Part shown: piece after piece, positions 6,310-8,651 of the stretch
Layout: each line of letters starts with the position of its first letter
Numbering within the stretch: the first letter of the stretch is position 1
Assembly: GCA_964349045.1 (NCBI GenBank)
Contig: CAYGFI010000187.1
Span: forward strand, 1 to 8,651
Source: JACJXF01 sp964349045
GTDB lineage: Bacteria; Bacteroidota; Bacteroidia; Bacteroidales; GCA-2748055
DNA: 8,651 bases
Reading direction: 5' to 3'
Program-made: the position numbers and the translations under genes
The notes under the pieces: model-generated
Database searches by the model: none
The model's input: the letters and a program-made list of their open reading frames with translations, nothing else
What the model was told of the DNA's origin: nothing

Positions 6310-6851
6310 TTTTTAATTAATACTGTTCCAACCGGCAGGATTGCTCATCCATTCTTCAATCTGCAATTCTTCTTCGATTATGCTATGATCACTCCAGTTG
6401 GTCTTCATCATCCAGTCTTCCAGGATCATTTCATTTTCTTCAAAATTAAGATATTCGACTAAGCCTTCATTAGTTTCTGAAGTCCATTCGGATGGATTCT
6501 TCATCCAATCTTCCATGATCATTTCACTCTCTTCAAGATCAAATTTTTCAAAGTAGGCTTCACTTTCTGAGGCATTCCATTCAGCAGGACTCAACATCCA
6601 GTCTTCGAGTTCAAGAGACTCTGCTTCCAACTCATTATGAGAAACCTTTACTTTATATACTGCATTAATTATCTCTGTTTTGCTATTTGTATAAAAATGT
6701 TTGTTTAAAAAGGCAAACGAGTTTTCATTAAATGATTTCTGTCCTGTCAGGTTTAAGGTTACAAGGCTCATAACCATCATAGAGATTGCAATCCCTTGGA
6801 ATCTGCGGTTGGTTTTGTTACTTGTTATCATCTCTTTAATTTTTAATTAAT
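6310..6851. repeat. 12-bp direct repeats flanking the LEDWM gene
   Basis: TTTTTAATTAAT occurs at 6310-6321, across the stop codon, and again at 6840-6851, nine bases upstream of the start codon. The coding sequence is framed almost exactly by the two copies. They consist only of A and T, so chance is quite possible. The alternative is a recombination or insertion footprint. Confidence 0.3.
6313..6831 (-). CDS. Secreted or membrane-anchored LEDWM-repeat protein, function unknown
   Basis: I do not recognise this 172-aa protein. Residues 1-10 are polar with Lys and Arg, and 11-30 form a hydrophobic stretch (FQGIAISMMVMSLVTLNLTG), so it should be a signal peptide or membrane anchor. There is no lipobox Cys. 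From about residue 68 the chain is very acidic and holds four copies of a unit built on (L/I/M)E(D/E)WMxxPxxW. The first Trp of each copy is at 78, 109, 140 and 161. A second Trp follows at 85, 116, 146 and 168. The copies are therefore 31, 31 and 21 residues apart, and the third is slightly shortened. The protein ends right after the fourth copy. The ATG is preceded by the purine-rich ATTAAAGAG. A sigma-54-like element and tandem dyad sites lie upstream. Codon usage is AT-rich but not clearly foreign. The repeats suggest a protein- or surface-binding role, which is inference. Confidence 0.8.
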   Translation of the reverse strand: MITSNKTNRRFQGIAISMMVMSLVTLNLTGQKSFNENSFAFLNKHFYTNSKTEIINAVYKVKVSHNELEAESLELEDWMLSPAEWNASESEAYFEKFDLEESEMIMEDWMKNPSEWTSETNEGLVEYLNFEENEMILEDWMMKTNWSDHSIIEEELQIEEWMSNPAGWNSIN

Positions 6852-6878
6852 TATGATTTGTTTATTTGAAAAATGATT

Positions 6879-6896
6879 TCCATTATCTGTGCCAAA
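6879..6896 (-). promoter_or_regulatory. Sigma-54-like -24/-12 element upstream of the LEDWM gene
   Basis: On the minus strand, TTTGGCAC (6896-6889) matches the -24 half of the RpoN consensus (TGGCAC) exactly. At the correct distance the -12 half reads ATGGA instead of TTGCA/T, so the highly conserved C is replaced by G. The start site would be about 36 bases before the ATG. A competing weak -7 match, AATGTTTG (6900-6893), overlaps it. Confidence 0.4.
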
Positions 6897-6907
6897 CATT
6901 TTAAATC

Positions 6908-6931
6908 ATTGTATATTAATATATTGTATAT
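6908..6931. repeat. Tandem 9-bp repeats ATTGTATAT
   Basis: ATTGTATAT starts at 6908 and again at 6923, 15 bp apart. The pair lies between the sigma-54-like element and the upstream dyad sites. It could be a bent AT-rich region of the kind that helps loop an upstream activator to the promoter, or a binding site. The repeats are short and AT-rich, so confidence is low. Confidence 0.25.
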
Positions 6932-6971
6932 ACGGTTTGGTGACTTGAGAAATGTAAAGAAAAGTTAAAAC

Positions 6972-7008
6972 TGAACGTATCGGAACAGAATGTGTACGAA
7001 TACGGACA
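6972..7008. promoter_or_regulatory. Tandem 16-bp dyad operator / upstream activator sites
   Basis: TGTACGAATACGGACA (6993-7008) is a quasi-palindrome fitting TGTnCGnATnCGnACA. TGAACGTATCGGAACA (6972-6987) matches that pattern at 10 of 12 fixed positions and is identical to the first at 11 of 16. The copies start 21 bp apart, two helical turns, so bound dimers would sit on the same face of the DNA. They lie about 90-130 bp upstream of the -12 position of the LEDWM gene promoter, the usual place for a sigma-54 enhancer-binding protein. Confidence 0.5.
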
Positions 7009-7226
7009 AGTAATAAATAAGCAGATATGAATCCCGATAGCGAAGAGTATCGTGATAAATGAGTTTAATACTCCGATGCTTGCATTGAGAAAAATAGTTT
7101 TTTTTGATACCTCGTCAGCTCTGCTGCGGGTTAGTTTATTAGAAAATGGGGTAATTTATTACTGCGCTTTATACTCATTCACTGAAACGCTGAGCATAAT
7201 TCAATATTAACAGGTAATGGCCAAAA

Positions 7227-7904
7227 TCAATCTGAATCGCTCCCCGCCAATACAATCACAATCTCTCCCCTAATTGTTTTATCTTTAAAGTGGGCAAAAA
7301 CTTCTGATAAACTTCCCTGCATGTTCTCCTCATATATTTTACTTAATTCACGTGACACCGAGCAGGTTCTTTCTGCTCCGAAAGTTTCAATAAACTGTTC
7401 CAAAGTTTTCATCAGGCGGAAAGGTGATTCATAAAAAACCATAGTTCTTTCCTCGTTTTTAAGTTCCTGCAACTTTTTCATTTTTCCTTTTTTGTGTGGG
7501 AGAAATCCCTCGAAGCAAAAGCGGTCCGCTGGAAGACCCGAGTTCACCAGTGCAGGAATTAATGCTGTAGGTCCCGGCAAACATTCAACGGGGATAGAAT
7601 TTTTAATACATTCCCTTACCAGTAAAAAGCCCGGATCGGAAATTCCCGGAGTACCTGCATCACTGACCAGAGCAATAGTCTGACCGGCAAGAAGATCCTG
7701 AATTACGAACATCAGGCTTTTATGTTCGTTGAACTTATGATGTGAACGAACGGGTTTTTCAATTCCAAAGTGTTTTAGCAGAAAAATCGTTTTACGTGTA
7801 TCTTCGGCCAGAATGTGGTCGCAGTTCTTTAATACCTCAATTGCCCTGAAAGTCATGTCCTGAAGATTTCCGATCGGCGTTGGTACGAGATAAAGTTTAC
7901 TCAT
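7227..7904 (-). CDS. rsmI: 16S rRNA (cytidine1402-2'-O)-methyltransferase RsmI
   Basis: SAM-dependent enzyme of the tetrapyrrole-methylase fold that methylates the 2'-OH of C1402 in the 16S rRNA decoding centre. The 225-aa product is complete and at the short end of the family range. Signatures are LVPTPIGNLQDMT (6-18), the glycine-rich SDAGTPGISDPG (81-92), LPGPTAL (109-115), FEGFLPHKKG (131-140), YESPFR (158-163), RELSKIYEE (185-193) and GEIVIVL (213-219). The ATG overlaps the stop codon of the upstream 230-aa gene in the eight bases ATGAGTAA, so the two are cotranscribed and probably translationally coupled. The promoter is expected upstream of the 230-aa gene. Confidence 0.96.
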   Translation of the reverse strand: MSKLYLVPTPIGNLQDMTFRAIEVLKNCDHILAEDTRKTIFLLKHFGIEKPVRSHHKFNEHKSLMFVIQDLLAGQTIALVSDAGTPGISDPGFLLVRECIKNSIPVECLPGPTALIPALVNSGLPADRFCFEGFLPHKKGKMKKLQELKNEERTMVFYESPFRLMKTLEQFIETFGAERTCSVSRELSKIYEENMQGSLSEVFAHFKDKTIRGEIVIVLAGSDSD

Positions 7905-8589
7905 TTCCGGAAGTGATAAATTTCCTGCGTATCAGGTTGAGAAGCATCTGAACAGGTTCGCTGTCCATATCCCAATGAAAACGGTCCATCAGTAGCGAAT
8001 ATGCCTCGTTAAAATTATGTACCTCGTCCAGTTCATTCATCGTTAGCCGGAATGTATCAGCATTGCCGCCAAACAATTCACGGATAAATAAAAATTTGTC
8101 GTTGATACCCAGACTACCTGCAATGGTCTTAATGGCCGGGCCCTGAAGTTTTGATGAAACGTCCTTTTTAATTGTCTGTTCACCCAGCTTTTCATTAATA
8201 AATTTTTTTTCTTCAACAGTCTTTTTTTTAACTATTGGTCTTTCAGCAGCAACCGGGGGAGGCGTTGAAGTATCCTTCCTTACACGTTCAGTGACAGGTT
8301 TGACATTTTCTGCCTGAACAGACAGAGTATCAGGAAAACCATCAGGTTTATCCTTTGCTGTTGTTTCTGCCAGGGTATTTGGAGTAGGTTTATGAGAATG
8401 TGAAGCGTCTTTTGCATCATCATTATCAGATTTAAACATCAGCAGCAAATCATAAACATTCCGCAATCGGGAGAGAGCCAGATCCAGTTCTATATTGGGT
8501 ATTCTCGAATAATTTTTGAAATTGCTTACTAATTTTTCTATATCTTGTATATCTTTAGTTACAATTTCCAGCGTGGTTTTAAACTCCAT
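7897..8589 (-). CDS. Uncharacterised protein coupled to rsmI, conserved-looking C-terminal domain
   Basis: I cannot name this 230-aa protein. It is cytosolic, with no signal peptide or membrane segment. Residues 1-52 are predicted amphipathic helix. Residues 53-128 are a low-complexity linker rich in Lys, Asp, Thr and Pro, with a PPP run. About 145-225 form a compact, probably helical C-terminal domain containing SLGINDKFLFIRELFGG (159-175), an ELDEVHNFNEAYSLL segment (186-200), and an FHWDM segment, ending LIRRKF (219-224). That domain has the look of proteins annotated hypothetical in other Bacteroidetes, which I state from memory. A scaffold or partner role, with disordered linker and folded ends, is inference. 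It is the first gene of the rsmI operon, with its stop inside the rsmI start region. The ATG start is supported by a -7 element 41-48 bp upstream. Confidence 0.85.
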   Translation of the reverse strand: MEFKTTLEIVTKDIQDIEKLVSNFKNYSRIPNIELDLALSRLRNVYDLLLMFKSDNDDAKDASHSHKPTPNTLAETTAKDKPDGFPDTLSVQAENVKPVTERVRKDTSTPPPVAAERPIVKKKTVEEKKFINEKLGEQTIKKDVSSKLQGPAIKTIAGSLGINDKFLFIRELFGGNADTFRLTMNELDEVHNFNEAYSLLMDRFHWDMDSEPVQMLLNLIRRKFITSGNE

Positions 8590-8629
8590 AATTATTTGAA
8601 AAGTAAAGGGTTCGGTAAAAAGCTATGTA

Positions 8630-8637
8630 CAAAAATA
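8630..8637 (-). promoter_or_regulatory. -7 element of the 230-aa gene / rsmI operon
   Basis: On the minus strand this reads TATTTTTG, a perfect TAnnTTTG, 41-48 bp upstream of the ATG. The predicted leader is about 35 bases. The -33 position falls past the right edge of the window and cannot be judged. Confidence 0.5.
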
Positions 8638-8651
8638 AGTATATTATTAAC

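Larger units (their letters stand above)
6832..7226. other. Intergenic region of about 395 bp between the LEDWM gene and rsmI
   Basis: This stretch is non-coding on both strands apart from trivially short frames. It contains the sigma-54-like element (6879-6896), two direct copies of ATTGTATAT (6908-6916 and 6923-6931), and the tandem dyad sites (6972-7008). It also holds two small dyads: CGATA/TATCG at 7035-7039 and 7048-7052, and CAGC/GCTG at 7116-7119 and 7123-7126. Neither small dyad is followed by a T-run in the direction of rsmI transcription, so the rsmI terminator remains unidentified. Confidence 0.6.

Noticed and set aside
7027..7062. 11-residue plus-strand frame (MNPDSEEYRDK) after the tandem dyad sites
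   Set aside because: Too short, no -7 or -12 element at the right distance, and no continuation in any frame; possibly a vestige but unsupported.
7090..7126. AAAAA/TTTTT and CAGC/GCTG dyads as terminator of rsmI
   Set aside because: In the rsmI direction the hairpin is followed by an A-run rather than a T-run, and the stem is only 4 bp.
7492..7683. 63-codon plus-strand frame inside rsmI
   Set aside because: It is antisense to the conserved glycine-rich core of RsmI and has no promoter or recognisable motif.
1..8651. CRISPR array, tRNA or rRNA genes, insertion sequences, prophage or restriction/defence modules
   Set aside because: No regularly spaced repeats, no cloverleaf or rRNA-like sequence, and no transposase, integrase or defence protein motif in any frame.

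Overview
The window looks like an ordinary housekeeping stretch of a Bacteroidota chromosome, probably Bacteroidales or Marinilabiliales. The assignment rests on several signals: Bacteroidetes-type -7 promoter elements (TAnnTTTG) in front of several genes, almost no Shine-Dalgarno sequences, AT-rich intergenic DNA, and protein sequences that read like that phylum. Placement below phylum is inference.

Layout from left to right. ispE (minus, MEP isoprenoid pathway) is divergent from dnaB (plus, replicative helicase). dnaB converges on a YjjG-like HAD phosphatase (minus), with an 18-bp perfect palindrome between them. The HAD gene is divergent from a DEAD-box RNA helicase (plus). The intergenic space there holds a 75-bp element bounded by 17-bp inverted repeats. 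An RmuC-family protein follows (plus). RmuC converges on a small secreted or anchored protein with four LEDWM-type repeats (minus), which I do not recognise. About 395 bp of non-coding DNA follows. The right end is a minus-strand operon of an uncharacterised 230-aa protein and rsmI (16S rRNA 2'-O-methyltransferase), overlapping by 8 bp.

Most genes serve core processes: replication (dnaB), genome maintenance (rmuC), RNA and ribosome function (DEAD helicase, rsmI) and isoprenoid precursors (ispE). They are a mosaic of short transcription units rather than one pathway.

The least ordinary part is the LEDWM-repeat gene with its upstream region. A -24/-12 (sigma-54-like) element with a good -24 half and a degenerate -12 half lies 48-65 bp upstream of its ATG. 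A tandem pair of 16-bp TGTnCGnATnCGnACA-like sites, 21 bp apart, lies about 90-130 bp further upstream, where enhancer-binding activators usually bind. This suggests a small cell-envelope repeat protein under dedicated sigma-54 control. Other points are a hairpin directly abutting the ispE start codon, non-ATG or ambiguous starts for the DEAD helicase and the HAD gene, and an SSB-like acidic Pro-Phe tip on DnaB. There is no sign of phage, insertion sequences, CRISPR, tRNA or rRNA.
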